64,000 nt of DNA from Arcuatula senhousia (Eukaryota > Mollusca > Bivalvia > Mytilida > Mytilidae). The DNA lies in NCBI GenBank assembly GCA_963971305.1, contig OZ020313.1, forward strand, positions 21,463,260 to 21,527,259, written 5' to 3'. The position numbers were made by a program, and so were the translations under genes. Below are positions 21,601 through 33,469 of this stretch, piece after piece. The notes below the pieces were generated by a model that had not been told where the DNA came from, searched no databases, and worked only from the letters and a program-made list of their open reading frames with translations. The first letter of the stretch is position 1. Every line of letters starts with the position of its first letter.

Positions 21601-22783
21601 ACACTAGATATTCTAGACAGTGCACCTAATTTTGTGAGGTGGAAGACCAATTCATATGCACATGACCATTATTTTGCGACTCCTAGCCAAAACAAAACAG
21701 TTTACCTTTAAAAAGTAAACCAGAGGTTCTCTAGGTCTAGATTGTTCTATGTAGGCCTGGTCTGCCTGAGTTCAGACCAAACCATATTTAGAGCGGACCT
21801 TGAGTAGACCAGTCTCGAAGCAGACCAGATTAGAAAAAGTACCAAATTAAAAATGAACTTTTGAGCAGACTGTTACCCGCCAATCACAAATAAATACTAC
21901 CCCCCCCCTTCCCACAAAAAAAAGAAGATAAAAACAACAACCTAAAACAACAAACAAAAACAAAAAATAAATAACAAGATAGAATATTCAAATAGAAAGT
22001 TAAGGTACATATCCACATGTATTATTGAAAGTCCAATGGAGATTTATTAAGAGGTTAATTAGGCGTTGTGAATAACAGAGTAAGATATTTTTCAGACTTA
22101 ATTATAGAAATGATGTGCATCTACAGAAGGTCACACAGATTGTTTAAATGTTTCATATATACCAATAAAGTGGTTGATATAAAAGTGTAACTCAAAGGTG
22201 TCATGGACGTACATTTCTATCACTATATTATCGTCATAATTAAGCAAGGGCATAAAATACAGTTTCCCTTTTACAGGAAAATAACAGTACCACAGTAAAT
22301 TTTCTAACCAGAAATAACAGTACCATACCACATTTACCACGTGAAATAACAGTACAATTTTAGAATTACCCACTGCAACTAATCGTTGTAAAGCACAACA
22401 AACGCATGACAAAGGAAGAAAAATCATTTTAATGATGGGTTTAATTCATGATTTAATGCATGGTTTTATTTGTTTAAAGAGACAACCAATCAAATATTTC
22501 AGTTAATGTCACTTTATGTGCTAATTTTCCAGCAAGAAATATCAAATAAAAGTTTACGCAGACATTTTTACTTTTCAATTTTTTAAAGGTTGATTTGAAA
22601 TGTTCATAAAAGTAATATACTTTCCATTTTACAGCTTAGCAATACCGTTTTGCTTCAGAATCTTTAAATTTAGGTGTCGGTAATCAATATACGAAAACCA
22701 CGTGATGCACAATTGGGGAAATAACAGTACCCGGCACGGAAAATAACATTTCATAGAATACCAACATGGCATAGTGTGTCCAC

Positions 22784-23903
22784 ATAGACTGAAAAAAGAC
22801 GTAAAATATCGGTCATATTGAGTGATCACTTGTGCACTCCCATGCAAGTCGGACCTGGATCTGCCCCTAATTGGTAGCCGTGAATAATGACTTAATGACC
22901 AATAAATTATCTTACAATGTCTTCCTCTACGTTCGTCATTTAGTGATATGTACGGCCTATACATGTCCGTAATGTCTGTCTGTTATCATGCAGAAGCATC
23001 ATATGTCCGGTTAAATGTGACCTGGACTCACCCAGTGACCAGAAGTCACCAAGCTGTTTCTACGCGGTAAAATATAGTGCATAAAAATTTAGTTTTTTAC
23101 GCATGGAATAGCGCGAATTAATTCACAGCTCTACGTGGGTCTTAATAATGGCATAAAACTGTGGTATGCTTCACTTCGCCACCAGTCTTTTTATCAACCA
23201 TACCAATATATTTGATTTACTAAATTCAAGTACAAGTAGATATATATGGAAGGGGATATCCGCCACAAATATGTTCATTTGTTCTTTGTTAGTGTGTAGA
23301 ATTGCAATTCCTTACATTAATAATTATTTCTTTCTTCAGTGTAAATTTGTCAATTATTTGCTTGTACATTTTCCCACTTGGTAGCCTGTATTTACCATGT
23401 GTTTTATTTGTTTCATGTAGTTTCGTTCATGGGTACTATACTGCTTTTATAATGGTTAATTTGTGTATTAGTCTCAAAGCTAGTTTACAATTATCTTTTT
23501 TCGCTCATTGTAACTCCTGAACTTAATTATTCGTTATTTGTCCCGGGTTATTTGTATTAATATTTTTTTTTCAAAATTGTCACGCTTAACATTTTACAAA
23601 TGAAGAAAGAACAGATTTTGTACCGGAAGTATTGTCGGCCAGTCAAACAGAGAGCACTAGTGTAGAGTAGAGAGAATAATACAGATGTAACAAAAACTTG
23701 AAAGTGTTTTCTCTTCATAAACGCTGTTTCTATTTGGTTTTAGTAAATCTATTTGTTTTATACACAACCGGACTTCTCTACATGTAGTTTCTAAGAAAAC
23801 TTTGACGGAAATTTTGCATATACATATCCAATGTGTGTAAAAACCTAAGAACTCGGTAAACAAGCATAAGATGACCTAAGAGCATAAGCTCACTATAAAC
23901 CAC
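22784..23903. other. Unassigned spacer
   Basis: About 1.1 kb, locally less A+T-rich (22800-23150) than its surroundings, with no repeat ends found. Open frames at 23166-23520 are hydrophobic only because the DNA is T-rich, and they lack domains. It could be unique host DNA. Confidence 0.4.
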
Positions 23904-24083
23904 CTCTACCTCAAAGATTGAAAGCGTCAAACGCTATTTGATATAAAAGAGCAAAGAACACTAAAACAAACATATACCGAACTGGAACCCAAGTCATGAA
24001 AGAAGCAAAGAGGCACCAATGTTCGGTATATGTTTGTTTTAGTGTTCTATGGTCGTTTGACGCTTTCAATCTTTGAGGTAGAG
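23904..24083. repeat. Foldback (inverted repeat), related to repeat S
   Basis: CTCTACCTCAAAGATTGAAA (from 23904) and AGAACACTAAAACAAACATA (from about 23955) reappear inverted at 24021-24083, giving arms of about 63-80 bp around a loop of about 37 bp. The arm text aligns with the middle of repeat S (TTGAAAATGCCAAAC, AGAGCATAGAACAGTA, AACTGGGGAACC), so an old S relative seems to have been duplicated head to head. Confidence 0.75.
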
Positions 24084-24738
24084 CACCTTGAGCCTGGAAT
24101 GGACGGTTGTCTGGAATTATTTGAAATTCTGTTTTATGCTTATTCTTTCTTCTATTGATTATTTTAACCGAAATTACATAAGTTTTGTTGCTGATTTTCG
24201 CTTTTTAGAAATACATACGATGAGTAAACCCTTTAAGTGCACTACGTTCCTGTGAGTGTTACCATCTAGTCCCTTTCTGGACTGTGGGTTTGCGTTTATG
24301 TAAAAACATAATACACTGAAGGTTGTTATTCTATTTCACATACTTACTTAGTTAAACTAGAAAAAATGTTTGAGTCGAAGATTACATATAATCATATACC
24401 ATAATCTTCCTGAAAAAGTGACCCGATCAATTTGTACTTCAATTTTAATTAAAAGTTTGACATTAATAATATTATACGAACATTCTTTTTCGATAAAAGC
24501 ATTTTTTCATACAGGTTATTTGGGAATAAACGTCAATTTTGAATATCAAATAAGAACTAGAACCATGTAGTTAATAGCATTAGAATTGTATCCTAACAAT
24601 ATCTCAGAACATATTTATGGAAATCAGTAGCATTATATTGACAAGCCGACGATTTTTGTTTTATTTGGCAACTCTAGAGAACTCTGAGACGTTCAAACAC
24701 CCTATTTCAGAGTAACGTTACTGTTAGACTTGTGTTGA
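24084..24738. other. Unassigned spacer
   Basis: A+T-rich, no supported feature. A 66-codon open frame at 24370-24570 has no recognisable domain. Confidence 0.4.
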
Positions 24739-24993
24739 GTTGGAGAAAACATCAAAGTTTTAAATTATCCGTCTAAATTTCAAAATTGTCTAAACCCTAA
24801 GGTTCTTCCTACCCCAGACATAGGTTGATTATCTTAGTAATAATTTGGTTCCCCAGTTTGGTATTTTTTGTTTTTACTGTTCTATGCTCTTCATATTCAT
24901 ATAGTGTTTGGCATTTTCAATATTTTTGGTAGAGCGGCTCTGATGAGTCTTGAATAGACGAAACGCGCGTCAGGCGTAGCAAAGTTTATTGTT
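24739..24993 (-). mobile_element. Short interspersed repeat S, minus-strand copy
   Basis: On the minus strand it reads TACGCCTGACGCGCG, GACTCATCAGAGCCGCTC, then GAACCTTAGGGTTTAGAC, as in copy 1. It retains the CGCGCG box intact and is flanked by unrelated DNA. Confidence 0.75.
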
Positions 24994-25649
24994 TAAGCAA
25001 GTATGAGAAAATTCTTAACGTTAGAAGTTTGAGAAAACATATTTAAACCTTTCAAAAAGGTTCCGTTTTTTGGCGGGAAAAAGTTAATCACTTAAAAGAG
25101 GCCACTTATAATGATTTTGTATGTTATTGAATGACAATATTATAAAAAAAAATACTTTCCTTTTCTTTTGATGTACAAACCGTGATTTTAGCGCTAAAAT
25201 TAAAGTTTTTATTCAAATTCTAAAAAAAGTAATTAATTTTGTCGAACCGCCAGTTTTTAATGTATATCATGTTGATATGTCTTTGAAATAAGCACGGTAG
25301 CATATGATTTTTATTAGCTTATTTTATTTCTCCAATACTCGATGACATGTACAAGTTTTCAAGAAATTCCTAACGTCAGATTTGAATAGTGGGATTTGTC
25401 TTTGAGGCTGAAGAAGGCCGACGAACGTACAATAATCCGACATAGCCAAGTTGATTTATCATTATACAAAAGAGGGGAAGAATGATAAACTTATCATGTA
25501 ATTTTCAGGCAACATATGATAGTATTTGTTAAATTTCTTTGCCTGATTTATCATTTATATGTAAATTGCTCACTACCCAACACATGTGAACTTCAATACA
25601 AAAGTGTACAGCGTAATTGACATTTAGCAAAGAATTATGATTAACCGGT
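24994..25649. other. Unassigned spacer
   Basis: A+T-rich. No gene, terminal repeat or tandem repeat is recognised. Confidence 0.4.
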
Positions 25650-25920
25650 AACCAATTTGGTTACCTCTGGCCACCCTTCATCATAAGTTTGGCGACTTTA
25701 GTATATCTTTAACTCGGGTTACTTCTGGTCACCCTTAATCAGTATTCCCATGTGTTTACTTCTGGCCACTCTTTAAAAATACTGATTGGGTTACATAAGT
25801 TTACCTAAAGTTTATGGGTTACTTCTGGTCACCTTTCATCAACTTACCCATTGGGTTACTTCTGGTAACCTTTTACCACTCTACCCATTGGGTGACTTCT
25901 GGTAACCTTTTATCAATATT
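25650..25920 (+). repeat. Degenerate tandem repeat of about 50 bp
   Basis: Five to six diverged units built on GGGTTACTTCTGGTCACC followed by TTTCATCAACTTACCCATT. The box GGTTACttctGGTAACC is itself an inverted repeat. The boxes lie at about 25665, 25725, 25815, 25855 and 25890. Confidence 0.6.
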
Positions 25921-25944
25921 TCTATAGATTTGTTTAGGGGGGTC

Positions 25945-26080
25945 TCAATATCCCATATCCCAGCAAGTTTTACCAAAAAATATCCCGTATCCCTTTTTAA
26001 AAAAATAGCAAATATCCCTTTAAATAATTTTCCGTAATATCCTATATCCAGGTAATTTTTTCAAAATATCCCAATAAGGC
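25945..26080. repeat. ATATCCC motif cluster
   Basis: ATATCCC, ATATCCT and GTATCCC occur about nine times in 130 bp (for example ATATCCCATATCCC at 25949). This is a low-complexity decayed tandem array rather than a gene. Confidence 0.5.
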
Positions 26081-26310
26081 AATAATTTTCAAAACCAGTA
26101 AAAATAGGTCAAAAACATAAATGGGTCATTTTTAAAAAAAATGTACATATTTCGAGGTAGGCAAACTTGAATATTAGAATTCCTCACTGAAAGTTTGTAA
26201 TTTGTTTTTGGTATCCTCTATCATTTCAGTAAGCAAAACAAGCAAAGAGTAAAAACAAATCAAATATATTTTGAAATTTTTGGAGTCATTGTCCTTCAGG
26301 GTTGATTTAG

Positions 26311-27445
26311 CTGTCCTTGATGTTACCACATAAAAAACGTTGCAATGAAAGAAAGCTTTTATCGTTTATTTTTAAATTCATGCATAACTTGCCACATAGG
26401 GACAGAACAACTACTTTGCAAGTGTCAGAAATAAAGGTTTGATCAAACATTTATTTTTAAGAGCATCATAAGACAATGATTTTAAACAATTCAGCAAACA
26501 GTTCAAAACTAACTAAGATATCAAATGTAATATATGACATTTCACTTCTTCATTGACATTATGATGAACAATAAGGTTAACTAGTTTCAGTTGCAAAATA
26601 TCATTGTTCAGAGGGTCATGTATTAAGCAACAATTGAGCAAATTAGACTGGTAACATCAGGGACAATGCGTAACATCACGGACAACTAGTAGTAATAAAT
26701 AAAGACTTCTCGGCAATAATTTTTTAATTTTAACGCAAAAATAACATGTTTTGGAGCAATATTTATTAAATTATGTAGATGGACTATCTTTATCATTAAA
26801 ACATCGCATTTTATTGCTGTTTAAACTTCACTGAATGCCCACTATGTTACCGGGTATTTGTCCCTGATGTTACCACTATACAAGAACTTTTTTCCAAAGT
26901 ATTGACACAATTTTTGTTTTGTTATCTTTAGCGGTTGTATTAAAGTATTTGTGCCATTTTCTAACTAACTGAATGCAAAACCAGATGATTTGTTGTACCT
27001 TCACAAACATGTCCTGTATGTTACCAAATATGTCTCAGCTGTTACTGACAAAATGTCCCTCCTGTTACCGAATCTCAAGTTGAAATATTATATTTAAACC
27101 ATGAACTCTGAGAAAGAAAATATATCTATAACACTCTATATGGCTAATATCAGTGATTAGAGCAGTTTTAGCGCTTTTAAGTCAGAAGCCACATAGAATG
27201 AAGACGAATTAAAGAATCTTTTACTGATAATTTGTCTGTCCTGTTACACTTTAAAACAGTAACATTAGGGAACAGTAACATCAGGGAATTACAGGAACAT
27301 TATTTGCTTAAATTATTAAATGGTCGTATCTTCATCATTCTTTTGGGTCTTAGATATGATTGGTCAAGATGTCAAATTTACCCGAAGCATCTACAACCAC
27401 ATACCTCTTTAGTCTCTGAGATATCGCGGTAACATTAAGGACAAG
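26311..27445. repeat. Cluster of GTAACATCAGGGACA-type motifs in both orientations
   Basis: Motifs close to GGTAACATCAGGGACA or its inverse occur near 26315, 26647, 26668, 26848, 26865, 27005-27020, 27037, 27055, 27237, 27260, 27275 and 27427. That is about a dozen in 1.1 kb of otherwise unremarkable A+T-rich DNA, spaced irregularly by 20-330 bp and facing both ways. Such clusters are typical of subterminal transposase-binding repeats but could also be protein-binding sites of the host. No outer inverted ends were identified. Confidence 0.55.
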
Positions 27446-29279
27446 GAAAAAAATTACGCCTCCAATTCAGCTTACATTCTTACCTTGTAATGACGAGATG
27501 TAATTTTTTCTCAAGAAAGTAACTGTTACCTACATAAATGGGTGTGTTTGGATGTTTCTATGTCCTTATTTGTTGCCTGATAAGGATTTACGTACAATTT
27601 AGTTTCAATTTTATCTAACAGTCACAGCAGAGACATTTTCAGAGGGGACATTTTTGATTCGCTAGAAAAAAATATTTCAACGATGCCTATCCCATTTTAT
27701 ATGATAGATAAGACAGATAGATGGCCAAAGAAAAACCTATCATGATTTCCATAGCCTACTTGCACATTATCATATTTTTTATGAACTTTTAACACAAAAT
27801 ATTACAGACGATTTTTGTCAAATTTTGGGTTTTAAAATAGCGCTGTCATGTCATTTTTAAAGATAGTGTTTATTTGTTTATGTCAGAAGTGCATCTTGGT
27901 GCATATTTTACTCAAGACAAAAGATATTGTTTAAACTCAATTATACTGGAAATATTTTGACTGCCGCGTAATACGGATATTTTTTTAGAATGACCCAAAT
28001 GAGACATAAATTCTCTACATTTTAGTAACAACGCTGTACAATGAAGACATTGATGATATGCTGATAAATTCATGAAGATTACTGTTATCAGAAATAAGTT
28101 TTCATGCTTTATTCCAGTCCTTAATCCTACAGTGCCTTGAAAAACTTTTCCTCAAATTCATGTTTGAAGGCCATGTGATCTAGTGCCATCTCTTGGCGTC
28201 AGCTGTCAGCTTTATAAGTTCTAGTCGACAAAACTCTCTATATTCGTCGAAAATTGTCAGTTGACCCCTTTAAGGCGTTATGGCCCTTTAAAAGGCAAAC
28301 ATTGTTTTTGGCTTTCAGCATGGCAAGATCGCAGATAAAGTTGATTAAATGTTATGTCCGCTTTGCATTATAGATTGAAAATATTGCAGTTTGATGCCTC
28401 ATTTCGCTCTAACAAAGTATTCATAAAAGAATAATAAGTTTTCCTTTTATTTTACTGTATTGAAAGTTCTACTGACACCTTTTATGTTTTGACAATAAAG
28501 ATTTTATTGTTTTTTTTAAATATTGGAATATTAATCCAAAATAAAAGGTATGTCATTGTATACATCACTCTTTTCACACAAGAGATATTGACCAATCAGA
28601 TTAACTTAACCACGCTTCTCGAGTTTCACAGTCTGCATTGTAATTATCTGTTAAACACAGAAATGGGAAGGCCGTTTGATAGGAATATTAAAAAGAAAAA
28701 AATACAAGAAGCGACAAAAATATAAAGTTGTGATGCAACAAAACATGTTAAAACACGAAATCAGTCAAGCAGAACAACGTGTAATTGTTATAAATTTGTT
28801 TCGTAGAGTCATTACTGACAATGAATATCTTGTACTTTCAAAGGGGTTGAAATAATTCAAATTCATACCAGCTCCTTCAGTTAAAAGAGCAAAAGCAGAA
28901 TTTTATTAATGCTTAAAGACTTTGATGAGTTTTCTAGAAAACTGCGATGTAGATTTCTTTTTAGTTCTGATAAAAACAACATGCACCCATTTAGACAAAA
29001 TACAGGATTTACATCGAACTATAGTTGTAATGCAATTGAAAATTATATTTTCAAAACTACGCATAGGTTGTCACAATCTCATTAAAATAAGATCTCCTAA
29101 ACTATACTACGTTCCGTTGATCTTTAAGATATCCTCTACCAAGTTTGTGAAATTTGTGAACGTCGACCAACCAACATGGCCGCCGTTACTAAAAATAAGA
29201 ACGGGGGGGGTCAGATCATGTTGTTTTTTTTTAGCTTATAGCTCAAATGGTCTCAAATAGTATAAGAGATAGAGAAAAT
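27446..29279. other. Unassigned region
   Basis: About 1.8 kb of A+T-rich DNA without a supported feature. Open frames of 78 and 112 codons (28489-28725 and 28922-29260) have no domain. The second runs into family A-like text (aacatggccgccgttact), so it is not a gene. Confidence 0.4.
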
Positions 29280-29509
29280 CCGCAGCAACCTTCCTTCTTC
29301 AGCATCAAAAGCTCTACAAAACTCTTCATTGAGTCGAAGTTGTGGGATGACTCCTTATTGGAGTTGTACAAAGTTTGAAAGCAATCCCTTTAGAGGTTTC
29401 AGAGAAGAAGATCTTTGAAGAAAAGTTAAAAACGGACGACGGACGGACGACGGACGACGGACGCCTGACGATGACAGTAGCTCACATGACCCTGCGGATC
29501 AGGTGAGCT
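29280..29509 (+). mobile_element. Family A 3-prime end fragment
   Basis: The last core (AGCATCAAAAGCTCTACAAA through GGTTTCAGAGAAGAAGATC) is followed by a GGACGACGGACGG-type run (29432-29465) and the terminal hairpin 29479-29509, arms AGCTCACATGA and ATCAGGTGAGCT. The 5-prime part is missing. Confidence 0.7.
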
Positions 29510-30834
29510 AAAACCCTGTATGTATTTTTTTCACGTCATTTCATAGAGGAAAATGAGATGTGGAATAAGTGTACGCGACACAACCTACATTATAAACGTA
29601 TATTTATGTTCATTTTATCAGGCCCCAATCCCTACAAAGTGCGACACGATAAATTTGTTTTTGCGTGACAATAGTAAGGTTTTTGCTGATCTCCTAAATG
29701 CATTGTGGGAAAAACAGAGGAAAATTAAGACGATATTGACTTTTTCAAGGTCAGTTTAGTTTATAGACTAATTGATTTGTAAAAAAATATGTCAAGTGTT
29801 TTTAAAAATGTACCGAACATATACTTAATGAATATTGACACAATTCAAAGTCATTTAATTGTCAAAATTAAACATTGTTACCATTTTCAAAAATATCGGT
29901 ATTTCGTCAATAAGGAATTGTAAAAATGAACAAAAAAAGTTTTTGTGACTCTTTTGTAAAATCTGAAACATTTAGCATCTTTCTTACAAATAGTTATAAA
30001 GATACCTTGAAGTAATTTACATTTTCCTCCAAACACGTTATGGTTTTTTCGTGTACACTGTAAGGTTTGTTCGGGAACCTGTGACGGTTTTTGAGTGACA
30101 CAGCCCAAGACTGCGACGGTTTCCTCATTATAATTAGTTTTTAATTGCGTCGCCGAATGTGAAAACATGTGTAGTAATCGGGTCACTCCGTCCGTCCGTC
30201 CGTCGCACTGTACGAGTGTCTGTCTTGTGTAATCAGAATCTCAAAGCTAAACACTGGATCTTTTTGAAATATTACACAGTGATTACAGATATATTGAAGA
30301 ATTGCACCTCTCCTTATAGGCCATTTTATAATTCCAATTAGAAATAAGGGGCCCAAAATTAACAAGAAACCGATTTTTTCCACAATTACTTTTGTTGTGG
30401 TTGATCAAATACTTTGCAGTAATGTAACTTGCCATAAAAGAAAATGTAGGCTTGATTTTGTGTTTCCCCTCTTTTTTTCGTTTAGAAATTAGGGGCCAAA
30501 AGGGGTAAAAAATCAAATATGTCCCTGTCAAATATTTTCCCTGGGGAGAAAACGATTTAAAAAAAAAACAAAAATATACACCCACTGACAAAGAATTTAG
30601 TTGTTCTTTAGATTTTTTTTTAAGAACAACAAAGACCTCAATGTAATTTTTACAAAAATCGAAAGTACACCCTTTAACTTTTACACTAAAACTAAATCCA
30701 TGAATGCTTTTGAAATTGTATTAATTTATGCGTAATATATCTTGTATCTTATTTCTTAAAATCTTAAACAATTTCAATCTAAAACTAATATCTTTTCCCC
30801 CCATGCGGGTTCCTGGTAACGAATAGGCCTGTAG

Positions 30835-31020
30835 CAGCGCGGAAAAAGTCCACTTATGAGCGCACAGACACCTGACATGTGGGAAGTCTGCTTTGACCTC
30901 AAAACGGCTGAAGTGTGTGCCTCAGGTGGTTAAATGTGTTAAAGAACCCAGCTGCAGGTTCCGTTAAAAGAAAAACCCGCAGGATCGCCATGCAGGAGGT
31001 TAATTGTCCGGCCGCTCCTT
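30835..31020 (+). mobile_element. Possible SINE remnant
   Basis: A block of higher G+C inside element J containing GTGTTAAAGAACCCAG. That string resembles the GCACGTTAAAGAACCC core that I remember from several marine-invertebrate SINEs. No tRNA-like head or tail is found, so the call is weak. Confidence 0.25.
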
Positions 31021-31033
31021 CCCATCTCTAAAC

Positions 31034-31193
31034 AGAGGCGGATCCAGAAATTCTGAAAAGAGGAGGCCTATGGACTTGCCTAAGAGGGGGCCTGCTTTGG
31101 TCACGCTTCAATGATTCTATATATTCAACCAAATTTTCCGCCAAAAGGGGGGCTCGGGCCACAAGGCCAGCCCCTCCCCCTGGATCCGCCTAT
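31034..31193. mobile_element. Small MITE with AGGCGGATCCAG ends
   Basis: A perfect 12-bp inverted pair AGGCGGATCCAG (31036-31047) and CTGGATCCGCCT (31180-31191) encloses about 130 bp rich in G and C runs. The size and ends suit a non-autonomous DNA element. No unambiguous target duplication is seen. Confidence 0.6.
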
Positions 31194-32358
31194 GCTTAAC
31201 CTTTTGAAGTAACAGAGAAAAGTCTCATCCCGAATGGTCTTTCCTCCCGGCATTTCCGCGATCCTCCACTTCACTGTCCTTTTATGCTCATTTTATCACC
31301 GGGATTTATGTTCATCTTCATGATTGCCGAAGTTATGTTGATTTATAGTAAAGCAACTATTATTAGCGAATAAACTACATTTATTGTGAAACTAACATAA
31401 TGTTTTATTTATAATTTTAAATGTACCTTCGTGTACCAATGTGACCCAACGTCTATACATTTATATTTAGGATGTATTTATACGGATTCTCCATTGGTAC
31501 CCGTGCTTCTTTTATATTGTTTAATATGAAGATGAGGTTGTGAAATGAAAATGTACAATAACGTTTCCTATATAAAATTGTTCGGTATTTCCGCTTCTAT
31601 TTTTATGACAGTAATTTCTAAAGTTTCATCGACGGTATAATAATTGAATACTATTCTTGTACAGATTTTTATATTTGTTGCACGATTTTGTTATAAAACT
31701 AACAGTAAAATACCCATTTATCAGTTTATCTATTTAATAAAAAAAACAACAAGAGCTCTATAATTGTATTTTCAAGGCTAATTTAAAACCCCCAAAAAAT
31801 CAACTTTAACCCGAAAAAAACTGTTGCTTTGTTCATCGAAAACCGTCGCCTACACACTAAAAAACCTTATATAGCAAAAGGTAACACACGAAAAAACCTT
31901 ACCAAAATAAAATATTTTGGCTGGCATTTTTGTTCTTTTGCTTTGTGACAGAAGGCTGTTTCCAAGTAATGAGTTTTTGCAAATAAGTAAAGTATATATA
32001 GGTATAGATAAACTTACATTACGGTGAGGTTCCTTGTCATAAATCGTCTGAAGGTAGAAAAACAAGACTTACATGATGGAAATCTTATATTTTTTCTTCT
32101 TTATTAAACATTTTCATTTTTTAAAAATATACCTAGCGATTCGTTAGAATACAGGGTTAAATGTCAATACTTTTTTAAGACCTTTTTCGTTCAATAAGAC
32201 ACTGATAAATGATGTGTTTTCATTTTTGTCGTATGTAAAATTTACTTATCACAGCAAAAACCTTACTGTTGTCACGCAAAAACACTTTTGTCGTGTCGCA
32301 CTTTGTAGGGATTGGGCCCGTCGTGTTCATCTTCGGCCTTGTTTAACTTTATATATTT

Positions 32359-32400
32359 CAATGATGTACGCCCTCCTAAAGTGGAGGGCGTACGTCATTG
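32359..32400. repeat. 18-bp-arm hairpin
   Basis: CAATGATGTACGCCCTCC and GGAGGGCGTACGTCATTG form arms with one mismatch around TAAAGT. The hairpin exists only in copy 1 of the surrounding tandem unit; copies 2 and 3 keep only CCCTCCTAAAGTG. Confidence 0.8.
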
Positions 32401-33469
32401 ATTTGTTATTCAAAATTCAATTTGGACTTCCAACACTTTAGATCCTAGCTTCACTGAAGATGAGATAAATTCTCGAAATGGCCATATGGAGCATCTGAAT
32501 TGCCGTAGCTCCTCACTTTTAATTTGCTTTGCTTTCGATTTCGACTTTTGACTTTTGACTTCTATATTTGATAATATATAATAAGTAAATTGTAAAAACC
32601 TGCATGTATTTTTTTTTCACGTCATTTCATGTTCATTTTATCAGGCCTGACCGTCGTGTTCATCTCAGGCCTTGTTTAACTTTATATATTCCCTCCTAAA
32701 GTGCTTGAAAATTCCTTTGTGGAAAGATTCTCCCAGTATTAACACCTTATCGCCCGACTGTTTTGTTATTCTCCGATTTTATTGTACCAGTTTTTTAATA
32801 ATTACTTTGCATCGTTTTCGATACAGTCTGCTTCTCGACGGTTTAGTCAGAGTTTTTATGGTTTTCTTTAGACTCTAGTTTATTGATTTTTATTCCAGTC
32901 GCATCTGTGGGCTTTCACACGATCACTTGAGCTATTCATGTGGAAGCCAGATTTGGTGGCTGGAAAATTCAAAACTCGCACGAGCGAGATGCACATTGTC
33001 CATCAAAGGAGGGCGTATATTTAAAATTCAATTTGGACTTCCAACACTTTAGATCCTAGCTTCACTGAAGATGAGATAAATTCTCGAAATGGCCATATGG
33101 AGCATCTGAATTGGCTTTCGCTTTCGACTTTTGACTTTTATATTTGATAATATATAATAAGTAAATTGTAAAAACCTGCATGTATATTTTTTTCACGTCA
33201 TTTCATGTTCATTTTATCAGGCCTGACCGTCGTGTTCATCTCAGGCCTTGTTTAACTTTATATATTCCCTCCTAAAGTGCTTGAAAATTCCTTTGTGGAA
33301 AGATTCTCCCAGTATTAACACCTTATCGCCCGACTGTTTTGTTATTCTCCGATTTTATTGTACCAGTTTTTTAATAACTTTGCATCGTTTTCGATCCAGT
33401 CTGCTTCTCGACGGTTTAGTAAGAGTTTTCTGTTTTGTTTTTTTGTTTTTTTGAGGAATATGATCTGAA

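Larger units (their letters stand above)
19507..22778. mobile_element. Element I: CACACTATG-ended element with about 500-bp inverted arms and TCCAC target duplication
   Basis: The left end CACACTATGCCATGTTGGTA (19507-19526) is the exact inverse of 22759-22778. TCCAC stands immediately outside both ends (19502-19506 and 22779-22783), a perfect 5-bp target duplication. The inverted arms run to about 20045 and from about 22235. Within them the motif GGTACTGTTATTTC recurs near 19553, 19945, 19990 and 20010, and inverted near 22280, 22305, 22340 and 22715. The interior holds a family C element with a family E element inside. No transposase is visible. A 5-bp duplication together with a CAC(T)ATG start recalls Transib/ProtoRAG-type ends (known: CACWATG or CACTATG heptamers). 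Family assignment is inference. Confidence 0.78.
29622..32317. mobile_element. Element J: TIR element of about 2.7 kb
   Basis: The left end GGCCCCAATCCCTACAAAG (29621-29639) and the right end CTTTGTAGGGATTGGGCCC (32301-32319) are inverse, and the similarity continues for about 65 bp (GTGCGACACGA, TTTTTGCGTGACAA, AGTAAGGTTTTTGCTG). Further in, both sides carry repeated ACCTTAC and AACCGTC(A/G)C motifs in opposite orientation, typical of subterminal sites. The undisturbed target is visible at 32636-32665 and 33213-33242 (TTATCAGGCCTGACCGTCG). No transposase frame remains. Confidence 0.75.
29514..33440 (+). repeat. Tandem unit of about 580 bp in three copies, the first split by element J
   Basis: The unit begins TGTATTTTTTTCACGTCATT, passes GTTCATTTTATCAGG and CCGTCGTGTTCATCT, and continues through CCTCCTAAAGTG to TTCTCGAAATGGCCATATGG. 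Copy 1 is 29514-29621 plus 32318-32596 and also holds a 60-bp insert at 29547-29609. Copy 2 is 32597-33173 and copy 3 is 33174-33440 (partial). Copies 2 and 3 are nearly identical over 32616-32850 and 33193-33427. The two 68-codon open frames (32672 and 33248) are the same text twice and show no domain. Confidence 0.75.

Noticed and set aside
32672..33454. Two near-identical 68-codon frames as a duplicated gene
   Set aside because: They lie in copies 2 and 3 of the tandem unit, have no ATG-supported domain, and their ends differ by small indels that change the frame.
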